Notes under the pieces: model-generated
The model's database searches: none
What the model was told of the DNA's origin: nothing
What the model saw: only the letters and a program-made list of their open reading frames with translations
Part shown: piece after piece, positions 32,718 through 39,426 of the stretch
Numbering within the stretch: the first letter of the stretch is position 1
Layout: every line of letters begins with the position of its first letter
Origin: Eubacterium sp.
Lineage (GTDB): Bacteria; Bacillota; Clostridia; Oscillospirales; Acutalibacteraceae
NCBI GenBank assembly: GCA_017463985.1
Contig: JAFUEH010000025.1
Location: 62,001 to 126,000, forward strand
DNA: 64,000 nt
Direction: 5' to 3'
Position numbers and translations under genes: made by a program

Positions 32718-32757
32718 AGCCCGGGAGGTTGTCCTCTCGGGCTTCTTTTTATTTTTG
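32718..32757 (+). terminator. Terminator of the phage late operon
   Basis: AGCCCGGGAGG (32718-32728) pairs with CCTCTCGGGCT (32733-32743) with one G-T pair and a 4-base loop, followed by TTCTTTTTATTTTT. A second stem CCGGAGGATCCTCCGG (32690-32705) lies just before it. It marks the end of the lysis operon. The 70 bases between it and the tRNA hold no visible gene. Confidence 0.9.
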
Positions 32758-32829
32758 CAGCTTCACAACCGTGGCCACGACCTTCGAGAAGAAGATCAAG
32801 ACGATCGGTTGGTTCAAGACTGCGCCTTT

Positions 32830-32914
32830 TGGTGCAGGAGATGGGACTTGAACCCACACTGCCGAAACAACAGGTACCTGAAACCTGCGCGTCTGCCTAT
32901 TCCGCCACTCCTGC
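32830..32914 (-). tRNA. tRNA-Leu (CAG anticodon)
   Basis: On the minus strand the sequence folds as a class II tRNA. The acceptor stem is GCAGGAG/CTCCTGC, a D arm with GGCGGAATAGGCAGACGC follows, and the anticodon arm is CAGGT-TTCAGGT-ACCTG with anticodon CAG (reads CUG). A longer variable arm follows, then the T arm with TTCAAGT, discriminator A and an encoded CCA. Its 3' end faces the prophage, the usual arrangement when a phage has integrated into the 3' half of a tRNA gene and restored it. Confidence 0.93.
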
Positions 32915-32966
32915 GCTTATAGTATTTCGTGTCGGCTAACTGTAGCCACTGAAATATTGCTTAGTT

Positions 32967-32995
32967 ATATTACCATATTCGATAGTGTTTGTCAA
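32967..32995 (-). promoter_or_regulatory. Promoter of tRNA-Leu
   Basis: Minus strand TTGACA (32990-32995), a 17-base spacer and TAATAT (32967-32972). Transcription would start near 32960, about 45 bases before the mature tRNA. Confidence 0.85.
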
Positions 32996-33017
32996 AGGTT
33001 TTTTTCAAAAATCTTAT

Positions 33018-34325
33018 TTATAATTCAATTTTTTTCGGTGCGCCGTTGTCCTCGCGCGACTGATCGGCTCTGTAAACGCTCAAATGACCGGCTACTGAGT
33101 CAAAAATGGACGTGCAGGCAAGGCTCGGCTGCTCGCCGCGGATGAATTTAACGAAATCCGCTGCCAGCCGCTCATCGCCGCCGCCGTGACCGCCGTAAGC
33201 GCCGACCATATCGCCGGTTACCCTTAAATCCACTTCCTCCACATCGCATTCCTCGTGGTGTGCCTGCGGCGACGGATCGATTTTCAGTACCGTAAACTTA
33301 GATTCCTCAAAATTGCCGAAGATCTCGCCCTTGGTGCCGATGATATGAATATTGCGCCGCGGCTCTGCCGAACCGCCGACCATATTGTGCGTTCCGGTAG
33401 CGCCGGAGGCAAAATTGACTAATACGCTTTGATGGTCTACGACATCGTTATCGCATTTGTAGATGCAGCGCGCATAAGGACTGTCGCTCTTCATGAGTGC
33501 GATCTTGTCCTCGAGCGTCGGATTTTCTTTGTTCTCCAGTGCGTCCCATACATAAAATGCCCAGCGATCAGGATGGTCAATATAAAGCCGTTTCGTCGAA
33601 AAATCGCAGGTGTCAACCAGGGGACAGTCGCGCATACAAACGGTGCCGGCGCCCTCCGGCGCATTTTCGCTTCGGAACTGGAAGCGACTGCCAAAGGAGC
33701 TGATGCTGACCGGTTTTGTATCGCTCATCAGCCACATCATGATATCCAGATCATGACAGCATTTTGCCAGCAGCATCGTGGTGTGGCACTTTTTTGAATT
33801 GGCCCACTTTCCCCGAACGTAGGACGTAGACAGATGGTGATAGGACACGTGCTCGGTTGTCTGAATATTAATGATATCCCCGATTTCTCCGCTCGCAACA
33901 CGCTCCTTGATCGCATAGTAAAACGGTGTGTAGCGCAGTACGTGACAGATCATTACCTTAGCATCGTTACGCTTAGCACAGTTAACGATCTGCCACATTT
34001 CCTCCTCGTTAACAGCGAAGGGCTTTTCCAGCAGCATATCATAACCGGCGTCCAGCAGCGGGATCGCCGTTTCAAGATGCTGTTCGTCCATCGTTCCGTT
34101 GATCACCGCATCAGCCAGCTTGCCGTGTTTTGCCAGCTCCTGCGCAGAGGAAAAGCACATTTCCTCAGAAAAGCCAAAATATTCCCTTGCTTTTTGCCGT
34201 CTGACGGGGTTCGGGTCGGCTACACCGACGATTTTTAACATTTCGGGATTGGTTTTCGCCAGCTCACTGTATACAAACGCACGGTGTCCTGCGCCGACAA
34301 TGATCGCGGTAATCGGTCGATTCAT
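33018..34325 (-). CDS. Gfo/Idh/MocA family oxidoreductase
   Basis: A 435-residue NAD(P)-dependent oxidoreductase. The Rossmann start has GAGHRA near residues 11-16, followed by the family EKPFAV near residue 100 and a large C-terminal beta domain. A Cys cluster CMRDCPLVDTC near residue 235 is an unusual addition and might bind metal. Such enzymes oxidise or dehydrate sugars, inositols and amino sugars; the substrate cannot be read from sequence. It is the first host gene beside the prophage, transcribed toward the tRNA from its own promoter, with no sugar-operon neighbours. Confidence 0.85.
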   Translation of the reverse strand: MNRPITAIIVGAGHRAFVYSELAKTNPEMLKIVGVADPNPVRRQKAREYFGFSEEMCFSSAQELAKHGKLADAVINGTMDEQHLETAIPLLDAGYDMLLEKPFAVNEEEMWQIVNCAKRNDAKVMICHVLRYTPFYYAIKERVASGEIGDIINIQTTEHVSYHHLSTSYVRGKWANSKKCHTTMLLAKCCHDLDIMMWLMSDTKPVSISSFGSRFQFRSENAPEGAGTVCMRDCPLVDTCDFSTKRLYIDHPDRWAFYVWDALENKENPTLEDKIALMKSDSPYARCIYKCDNDVVDHQSVLVNFASGATGTHNMVGGSAEPRRNIHIIGTKGEIFGNFEESKFTVLKIDPSPQAHHEECDVEEVDLRVTGDMVGAYGGHGGGDERLAADFVKFIRGEQPSLACTSIFDSVAGHLSVYRADQSREDNGAPKKIEL

Positions 34326-34359
34326 CTGCTTGTGTCTCTCTTTCCGTGGAATTAACTTG

Positions 34360-34387
34360 ATTATACCATACCGTGTGCGAATTGCAA
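34360..34387 (-). promoter_or_regulatory. Promoter of the Gfo/Idh/MocA gene
   Basis: Minus strand TTGCAA (34382-34387), a 16-base spacer and a perfect TATAAT (34360-34365), about 35 bases before the start codon. Confidence 0.75.
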
Positions 34388-34419
34388 GAGAAAAAGCCGC
34401 ACGTAAACAGGAGGATATA

Positions 34420-34448
34420 TTGAAAGATAGAAAAAAATGTGGTATAAT
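34420..34448 (+). promoter_or_regulatory. Promoter of secreted repeat protein
   Basis: TTGAAA (34420-34425), 17-base spacer, TATAAT (34443-34448). Start near 34455 gives a leader of about 50 bases before ATG 34507. Confidence 0.82.
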
Positions 34449-34506
34449 ACAAACAACGACGGATGGTTTGTCTATCAGATCGTTATGTTTTAAGGAGCGA
34501 TAGAAT

Positions 34507-36096
34507 ATGAAAAAGCTGTTATCCCTATTGTTAGCCGCCGTATTGCTGCTGACGTGTACCGGCGGTATGACTGCCTATGCTGCGAGCAACCTGTCTACCG
34601 GTGAGACAGTAACGGTGACCGTGCCGCGCGGCGGTGTTGCTACCATGACCTTTACACCGGAAAAAACCGGCGTATATAGCTTTACGTCTGATACAGAGGA
34701 CTATGATCCAATGTGCTCTGTTTCCTTGGATGGGGAAGATGTCGCCTTTAATGACGATGTGCTGTACGATATGGAAACAGAGGAAGGCGATTTGAATTTT
34801 CAGGTCATTGCTATTTTAGAGGCCGGAAATACTTATACGCTGACGGTGGAGCTGTATGACGACGCGGCTGCCTCCTTTGACGTGTCCGCTGCGTTTTTGG
34901 GCGAGGTTACCGATGTTTCCTTTACGCCGGCAGAGGATTATACGTATATTGACGGTACGGAGGTGTATTCCTTCTCCTTTCATAAGGGTGATACGCTTTC
35001 GCTGACGGTCGACGGCAAGAAGACCGACTATGTTTATGATGACGAAGGCTTTGCTGATGCGGCCGGCAATTATTTAGAGGATGCGTATCAGACGACCGTT
35101 TTCCTTACGCCGTTGTTTGAGGAGGATGAGTCAGAGGCTTACGACGCAGCGCCGGCTAATTTCCTCAATAAGGTAGAAATCAGCTTTTTCCACTATACCT
35201 TTGAGGTGGATACCGTTACGCTCGCCAATCCGGTCAAGAGCATTTCCTACCGTTTGGCGAAGCCGATCATTGTCGTGAAAAACCTGACGGGTGATTGGGA
35301 TTACGACGCAAAAGGAACGAAGTATTTTTACTACTATCCCGATTTCCTGAATAACGGCGATGTGCTGACGGTGAATTATACGAATAATAAGGTTGACAAA
35401 TTTACCTGTTCGCTCGATACGTATGACGATGACGGCTATGAGGAAATACTCGTCAACTTTGAAAACGCCAAGGGCGAGCCCTTGAATTATGAATACCTTG
35501 ATTATTACGATCTGCAGTTTGACAGCCACTGGAAGGTCGGTACGAACTATATTTATCTTTCTTATATGGGCAAGGAGTGCAAGGTGCCGGTGCAGGTGAT
35601 CGAAGCCGGCTGGTACAAGAGCGGCACCAAGTGGTATTACTACGACACCACGAACGGCGATATGGTCACCGGCTGGAAGAAAATCAGCGGTAAGTGGTAT
35701 TACTTTAATGCCTCCGGTGTGATGCAGACCGGTTGGCAGAAGATCGGCGGCAAGTGGTATTACTTTAATGCTTCCGGTGCGATGCTTACCGGCTGGCAGA
35801 AGCTCGGCGGTAAGTGGTATTACCTCAACGCCTCCGGTGCCATGCTCACCGGTTGGCAAAAGCTCAGCGGCAAGTGGTATTACTTCAACGGCTCCGGCGC
35901 CATGGTGACCGGTTGGCAGAAGATCGGCAGCAGCTGGTATTATTTCAATGCCGGCGGCGATATGAAAACAGGCTGGCTGAAGCAGGGCGGCAGCTGGTAC
36001 TACCTGAAAAGCTCCGGCGCTATGGCGACCGGCAGAACGATCGTCGGCAGCAAGACCTATTATTTCAACGCTTCCGGCGTCTGCACCAATCCGTAA
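34507..36096 (+). CDS. Secreted protein with cell-wall-binding repeats
   Basis: A 529-residue protein with a signal peptide (MKKLLSLLLAAVLLLTC, cut near the AYA-A site around residue 26). Residues about 30-145 are an acidic beta-rich domain; residues about 145-365 a second beta-rich region with many Asp/Tyr. From about residue 367 come some seven choline-binding-type repeats of about 20 residues (GWQKIGGKWYYFNASGAM), which in Clostridia bind teichoic acid or polysaccharide at the surface. No catalytic domain is recognised, so it may be an adhesin or scaffold. It shares its repeat end, including the final CTNP, with the CHAP protein at 37507. Confidence 0.85.
   Translation: MKKLLSLLLAAVLLLTCTGGMTAYAASNLSTGETVTVTVPRGGVATMTFTPEKTGVYSFTSDTEDYDPMCSVSLDGEDVAFNDDVLYDMETEEGDLNFQVIAILEAGNTYTLTVELYDDAAASFDVSAAFLGEVTDVSFTPAEDYTYIDGTEVYSFSFHKGDTLSLTVDGKKTDYVYDDEGFADAAGNYLEDAYQTTVFLTPLFEEDESEAYDAAPANFLNKVEISFFHYTFEVDTVTLANPVKSISYRLAKPIIVVKNLTGDWDYDAKGTKYFYYYPDFLNNGDVLTVNYTNNKVDKFTCSLDTYDDDGYEEILVNFENAKGEPLNYEYLDYYDLQFDSHWKVGTNYIYLSYMGKECKVPVQVIEAGWYKSGTKWYYYDTTNGDMVTGWKKISGKWYYFNASGVMQTGWQKIGGKWYYFNASGAMLTGWQKLGGKWYYLNASGAMLTGWQKLSGKWYYFNGSGAMVTGWQKIGSSWYYFNAGGDMKTGWLKQGGSWYYLKSSGAMATGRTIVGSKTYYFNASGVCTNP
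35607..36093 (+). repeat. Cell-wall-binding repeats, copy 1
   Basis: About seven tandem units of 60 bases encode GWxKxxGKWYYFNxSGxM-type repeats. The bases 35941-36000 match 39181-39240 in the second secreted protein at 55 of 60 positions in the same direction. Confidence 0.88.
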
Positions 36097-36136
36097 AACG
36101 AACGGATTACGCATCCGAATGGACAATTGATAAAAG

Positions 36137-36161
36137 ACAGATCGCTATGATCTGTTTTTTT
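36137..36161 (+). terminator. Intrinsic terminator
   Basis: ACAGATC (36137-36143), a 5-base loop and GATCTGT (36149-36155), followed by a run of Ts. Ends the transcript of the secreted protein; the next promoter begins in its T-run. Confidence 0.88.
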
Positions 36162-36162
36162 G

Positions 36163-36201
36163 TTGACAAAATGCAAAAAATTAGGTATGGTAGTAATACT
36201 A
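36163..36201 (+). promoter_or_regulatory. Promoter and operator-like palindrome of cysteine-synthase gene
   Basis: TTGACA (36163-36168), 17 bases, TATGGT (36186-36191). Overlapping the -10 end is the perfect palindrome TAGTAATACTA (36191-36201), built from the same TACTA/TAGTA half sites found at the XRE gene promoter (37429-37480), so the XRE protein may also control this gene. Confidence 0.6.
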
Positions 36202-36225
36202 ACATTAGATGGATGAGGTTATAAT

Positions 36226-37152
36226 ATGGTATATAATACAATTTTAGACGCGATCGGACACACACCGATGATCAAGCTCAATCGCCTGACGGATGAGGAC
36301 AGCGCACAGGTTTTTGTAAAATACGAGGGTGTGAATATCGGCGGCTCTATCAAAACGCGCACCGCGTATAATATGCTGAAATCGGCACGGGAGCGCGGTA
36401 AGATCAACGAGCATTCCGTCATTGTGGAACCGACCAGCGGCAACCAGGGGATCGGTATCGCGCTGGTAGGCGCTGTGATGGGATACCGGGTGAAGATCAT
36501 CATGCCGGATTCCGTATCGGAGGAGCGCCGAAAGCTGATTCAAAATTACGGCGCAGAGGTCATTTTAATTCACGATGATAACGACATCGGTAAGTGCATT
36601 GCTGAATGTATCGCCTTGGCGGAGCGGATGGCAAAGGAAGACCCCAACGTATTTGTTCCGTCGCAGTTTGATAATCCGGATAATCCGAAGGCGCACCGTT
36701 ACTATACTGCTACCGAGATTTTGGAACAGGTGAACTGCGATATTGACGGCTTTTGCAGCGGCGTTGGTACCGGCGGCACGATCAGCGGCATCGGTGAGGT
36801 GCTGAAACGTCAAAATCCCGCGATCGAAATATGGGCGGTCGAACCGTCTAATGCTGCTATTCTCAGCGGCGGTGCCGTCGGAACACATCTGCAGATGGGT
36901 ATTGGCGACGGTCTGATTCCGGAGAATCTGAATACAAAAATCTATGATAATATCTGTGTGATCACCGATCGCGAAGCCATTGAAACGGCGCGGCGGCTTG
37001 CCAGCGAGGAGGGCATTATGTGCGGTATCTCCAGCGGCTCGAACGTCGCGGCTGCGCTGAAGCTGGCAAAGCGCCTCGGCAAGGGAAAAACCGTTGTGAC
37101 GATCCTGCCGGATACCGGCGAGCGCTATTTCAGCACCGTGTTATTTGAATAA
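36226..37152 (+). CDS. cysK: Cysteine synthase family PLP enzyme
   Basis: A 308-residue fold-type II PLP enzyme of the O-acetylserine sulfhydrylase size. The PLP lysine is in GGSIKTRTA (canonical GGSVKDR), the substrate loop is EPTSGNQGIGIA (canonical TSGNTG) and the phosphate-binding loop is GVGTGGTISGIG. It probably makes cysteine from O-acetylserine and sulfide in the cytosol; the changed Asp/Arg and Thr positions might mean another substrate (for example diaminopropionate-type or cystathionine-synthase-like). It stands alone, without cysE, under a promoter with an operator-like palindrome. The ribosome site is weak (GAGG). Confidence 0.82.
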   Translation: MVYNTILDAIGHTPMIKLNRLTDEDSAQVFVKYEGVNIGGSIKTRTAYNMLKSARERGKINEHSVIVEPTSGNQGIGIALVGAVMGYRVKIIMPDSVSEERRKLIQNYGAEVILIHDDNDIGKCIAECIALAERMAKEDPNVFVPSQFDNPDNPKAHRYYTATEILEQVNCDIDGFCSGVGTGGTISGIGEVLKRQNPAIEIWAVEPSNAAILSGGAVGTHLQMGIGDGLIPENLNTKIYDNICVITDREAIETARRLASEEGIMCGISSGSNVAAALKLAKRLGKGKTVVTILPDTGERYFSTVLFE

Positions 37153-37163
37153 TGTAAATATAA

Positions 37164-37192
37164 AAAGAGCAATCTGAGGCGGATTGCTCTTT
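37164..37192. terminator. Bidirectional terminator between cysK-like and XRE genes
   Basis: AAAGAGCAATC (37164-37174) pairs with GATTGCTCTTT (37182-37192) around a 7-base loop. A-rich and T-rich flanks let it work for both converging genes; its right arm overlaps the stop codon of the XRE gene. Confidence 0.85.
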
Positions 37193-37403
37193 ATTTGCGC
37201 GGATCGTCTGTTAATCCAAGAAGATAATCGGTACTGACGTGATAGTATTGTGCCAGCTGGATTAATAAATGCAGCGGAATTTCACGCTTGCCGGTTTCAT
37301 AATTGCTGTATACGCGTTGATCAATATTTAAAACAGCCGCAATTTCTTTTTGCTTTAAATCCTGATCCTCTCTCATGTCTCTGATTCTGCGGTAATAATA
37401 CAT
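37191..37403 (-). CDS. Small XRE-family repressor
   Basis: A 70-residue protein that is one helix-turn-helix domain: RIRDMREDQDLKQKEIAAVL, DQRVYSNYETGKREIP and YYHVSTDYLLGLTDD. Start ATG at 37403 (minus strand) is preceded by GAGGTGATT; upstream extension has no ribosome site and reads through the operators. Proteins of this size bind operators as dimers and often repress themselves. The divergent intergenic region holds a regular array of TACTAT/ATAGTA half sites covering the promoter of the neighbouring secreted protein, so this pair likely forms a switch. Confidence 0.87.
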   Translation of the reverse strand: MYYYRRIRDMREDQDLKQKEIAAVLNIDQRVYSNYETGKREIPLHLLIQLAQYYHVSTDYLLGLTDDPRK

Positions 37404-37428
37404 CCAATCACCTCGAATCAATTTTATA

Positions 37429-37480
37429 TTACTATCAAATAATAGTATTGACAATACTATCAAATGGTAGTAAAATAGTA
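37429..37480 (+). promoter_or_regulatory. Promoter with XRE half-site array
   Basis: Promoter TTGACA (37448-37453), 17 bases, TAAAAT (37471-37476) drives the secreted CHAP gene. Half sites lie at 37429 (TACTAT), 37442 (ATAGTA), 37455 (TACTAT), 37467 (GTAGTA) and 37475 (ATAGTA), so steps are 13, 13, 12 and 8 bases. They include the perfect palindrome TAGTATTGACAATACTA (37443-37459) centred on the -35 box. Occupation would block the promoter. Confidence 0.78.
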
Positions 37481-37506
37481 GAGAAAAATATACATGAGGT
37501 GAGGAA

Positions 37507-39339
37507 ATGAAAAGAATTATTAGTTTAGTATTGTCCGTTGTGATGTTGATGTCGGTTGTATTCGGCATGACCTTCACAGCGCAGGCGGCAACGAACAAAA
37601 CAAAAAGTGAAGCGGTTGCATGGGCAAAGTCTCAAGTAGGAAAAGCCTTGGACTATGACGGGTCTTATGGTGCCCAATGTGTAGATTTCATTTATTACTA
37701 CTACAAATATTTAGGGAAAACACCGCAAGGAGGCAATGCAAGCGCCTATATCTCAAATACTGTCCCCAGTGGCTGGAGCCGTATCTCGGTCTCTACCAAT
37801 ACGGCGTTAAAAGCCGGTGATATTGCTGTATATAAAACCAATATCACGGACGGTGGTACTGCAATCACAGGTTCCAACGGACACGTTAGTATCGTTGCAT
37901 CTGATACTTCAGGCTCCACCTTTACTTGTTACCAGCAAAATTCTAAAAACAGACAGTATGTCACCAAGGATTCAGGTATTAAAAAATCCTATCTTAAGTG
38001 CGTTATCCGTCCTGATTTCAAAAGCGAAGCATATACGCTTACCGTATATTATAATGCCAATGGTTCAGGAATTAATTTGGATGGAAATTATAAATTGGTA
38101 AATGATGTAATTTATAATAAAAGCACCGGTATGGTAGCAGATAAATGGGAATATAATAAAACACATCAATACGGTCTCTACGATTATACTACTTTTGGAT
38201 TAAATAATCCTTATTACTCCTTTGTCGGATGGGGCACAACCAAAACCGGTGGGAAAGTTTTTGACCAGAAAGACAGCACTGTCAAGCCGAGCGATTTAAA
38301 TGCCAATGTTGCTAACGGTAATTGTAGTATAACGCTGTATGCTATCTGGAAGCCGTATACGCTTTCAGTAACCTTCAATGCAAACGGTGGCACTGTAAAT
38401 TCCGGTAACTATTCATTGGGATCCGATAGTATTGTTCGTTCTCGTTCAACAGGGAAAAATGTGACGCAAAGCTGGACTTACAGTGACGGAAAAAAGCTTA
38501 CAGGATTATATAATGCCTCTACATTTAATTTGATAAAGCCTGGTTATGTGTTTAATGGCTGGCTCTCTTATGATAACACCGCCATTGCGGGCGATATGCA
38601 TGTAAATGAAAATACTTACGTTGGCTGGGTTCATGATTGCCTCTATTTTCGAGATGCGAATTCAGTACTCTACGCAAATTGGAAGGCTTGTACCTCCCAT
38701 ACCTACAACAGTACACTGGTGACGGCTCCGACCTGTGCCAAAACCGGTACTAGAAAGTATACGTGCACCGCTTGCAGCTATTCATATACAGAGTCGGTTC
38801 CGGCAACCGGCAATCATACTTATGACAGCGGCAAGGTGACAAAGCAGCCGACAACAACGGCCACCGGCGTAAAAACCTATACCTGCACCGGCTGCGGCGC
38901 TACTAAGACAGAAACCGTACCGAAGCTGGCGGAAACGTCAACGACTAAGCCGGCCGCCACGACCGTGAAGAACGGCTGGCAAAAGGAAAACGGCAAGTGG
39001 TATTATTACAAGAGCAACGCTAAGCAGACCGGCTGGCAGAAGGTGAGCGGCAAGTGGTACTACCTGAACGCTTCCGGTGTGATGCTCGCCGGTTGGCAAA
39101 AGCTCTCCGGAAAATGGTATTATCTCAGTGCCTCCGGCGCCATGGTGACCGGCTGGCATAAGATCAGCGGCAAGTGGTATTATTTCAATACCGGCGGCGA
39201 TATGAAAACAGGCTGGCTCAAGGACGGCGGCAGCTGGTATTATTTGGAGTCCTCCGGCGCTATGCTGGCGAGCACCACTCAAACGATCAACGGTAAGCGA
39301 TATCAATTCAATAGCTCCGGTGTTTGTACCAATCCGTAA
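37507..39339 (+). CDS. Secreted CHAP hydrolase with InlB-like and cell-wall repeats
   Basis: A 610-residue protein with signal peptide (residues 1-28, ending AQAA). Residues about 35-165 are a CHAP peptidoglycan hydrolase: YGAQCVDFIYYYYKYLG holds the catalytic Cys and NGHVSIV the His. Two InlB/Listeria-Bacteroides-type repeats follow (about 178-395), then two Cys-rich stretches with CTAC and CTGC (about 397-470), then five or so choline-binding-type repeats. The first two thirds are noticeably AT-rich (Asn/Lys/Tyr codons AAT, AAA, TAT), the end GC-rich like the host, so the gene looks like a recombinant. Probably a wall-remodelling or competitor-lysing enzyme, controlled by the divergent XRE gene. 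Confidence 0.88.
   Translation: MKRIISLVLSVVMLMSVVFGMTFTAQAATNKTKSEAVAWAKSQVGKALDYDGSYGAQCVDFIYYYYKYLGKTPQGGNASAYISNTVPSGWSRISVSTNTALKAGDIAVYKTNITDGGTAITGSNGHVSIVASDTSGSTFTCYQQNSKNRQYVTKDSGIKKSYLKCVIRPDFKSEAYTLTVYYNANGSGINLDGNYKLVNDVIYNKSTGMVADKWEYNKTHQYGLYDYTTFGLNNPYYSFVGWGTTKTGGKVFDQKDSTVKPSDLNANVANGNCSITLYAIWKPYTLSVTFNANGGTVNSGNYSLGSDSIVRSRSTGKNVTQSWTYSDGKKLTGLYNASTFNLIKPGYVFNGWLSYDNTAIAGDMHVNENTYVGWVHDCLYFRDANSVLYANWKACTSHTYNSTLVTAPTCAKTGTRKYTCTACSYSYTESVPATGNHTYDSGKVTKQPTTTATGVKTYTCTGCGATKTETVPKLAETSTTKPAATTVKNGWQKENGKWYYYKSNAKQTGWQKVSGKWYYLNASGVMLAGWQKLSGKWYYLSASGAMVTGWHKISGKWYYFNTGGDMKTGWLKDGGSWYYLESSGAMLASTTQTINGKRYQFNSSGVCTNP
38970..39333 (+). repeat. Cell-wall-binding repeats, copy 2
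   Basis: About five to six tandem 60-base units encoding GWQKxxGKWYYxxxSGxM repeats, closely related to those at 35607-36093 and in the same orientation about 3.24 kb away. Confidence 0.87.
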
Positions 39340-39362
39340 CAGCAAACACGAGGCTTCCTCTC

Positions 39363-39387
39363 AGACGAGGTGGCCTCGTCTTTTTTG
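39363..39387 (+). terminator. Intrinsic terminator
   Basis: AGACGAGG (39363-39370), a 3-base loop and CCTCGTCT (39374-39381), then six Ts. It ends the CHAP-protein transcript; the next promoter starts two bases later. Confidence 0.9.
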
Positions 39388-39388
39388 T

Positions 39389-39417
39389 TTGACAAGCTGA
39401 TCGGTAATAGCTATAAT
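39389..39417 (+). promoter_or_regulatory. Consensus promoter of ABC exporter operon
   Basis: TTGACA (39389-39394), 17-base spacer, TATAAT (39412-39417): a full match to the sigma-A consensus. The expected start, near 39424, is only about three bases before ATG 39427, so the message would have almost no leader. Confidence 0.88.
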
Positions 39418-39426
39418 GGTGGTGCT

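Larger units (their letters stand above)
1..32829. mobile_element. Prophage, late half (left end outside window)
   Basis: A continuous block of phage genes on the + strand runs from the left edge to a tRNA-Leu. It holds lambda-type packaging and head genes, a P2/Mu-type contractile tail, a diversity-generating retroelement, a CHAP endolysin and holin-like proteins. Gene style changes sharply at about 32.8 kb: to the left, genes overlap and carry strong AGGAGG-type ribosome sites and Asn/Asp/Ser-rich proteins; to the right are ordinary host genes with their own promoters. The right boundary is placed at the 3' end of the tRNA by inference. The left boundary, integrase and repressor are not in the window, so it cannot be said whether the prophage is intact. 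Confidence 0.93.

Noticed and set aside
32633..32851. A 72-codon frame at the phage/host joint
   Set aside because: It overlaps the holin gene, the terminator and the tRNA, so it cannot be a real gene.
35131..36126. A 331-codon minus-strand frame with regular repeats
   Set aside because: It is the antisense of the cell-wall-binding repeats; the repeat pattern comes from the + strand gene.
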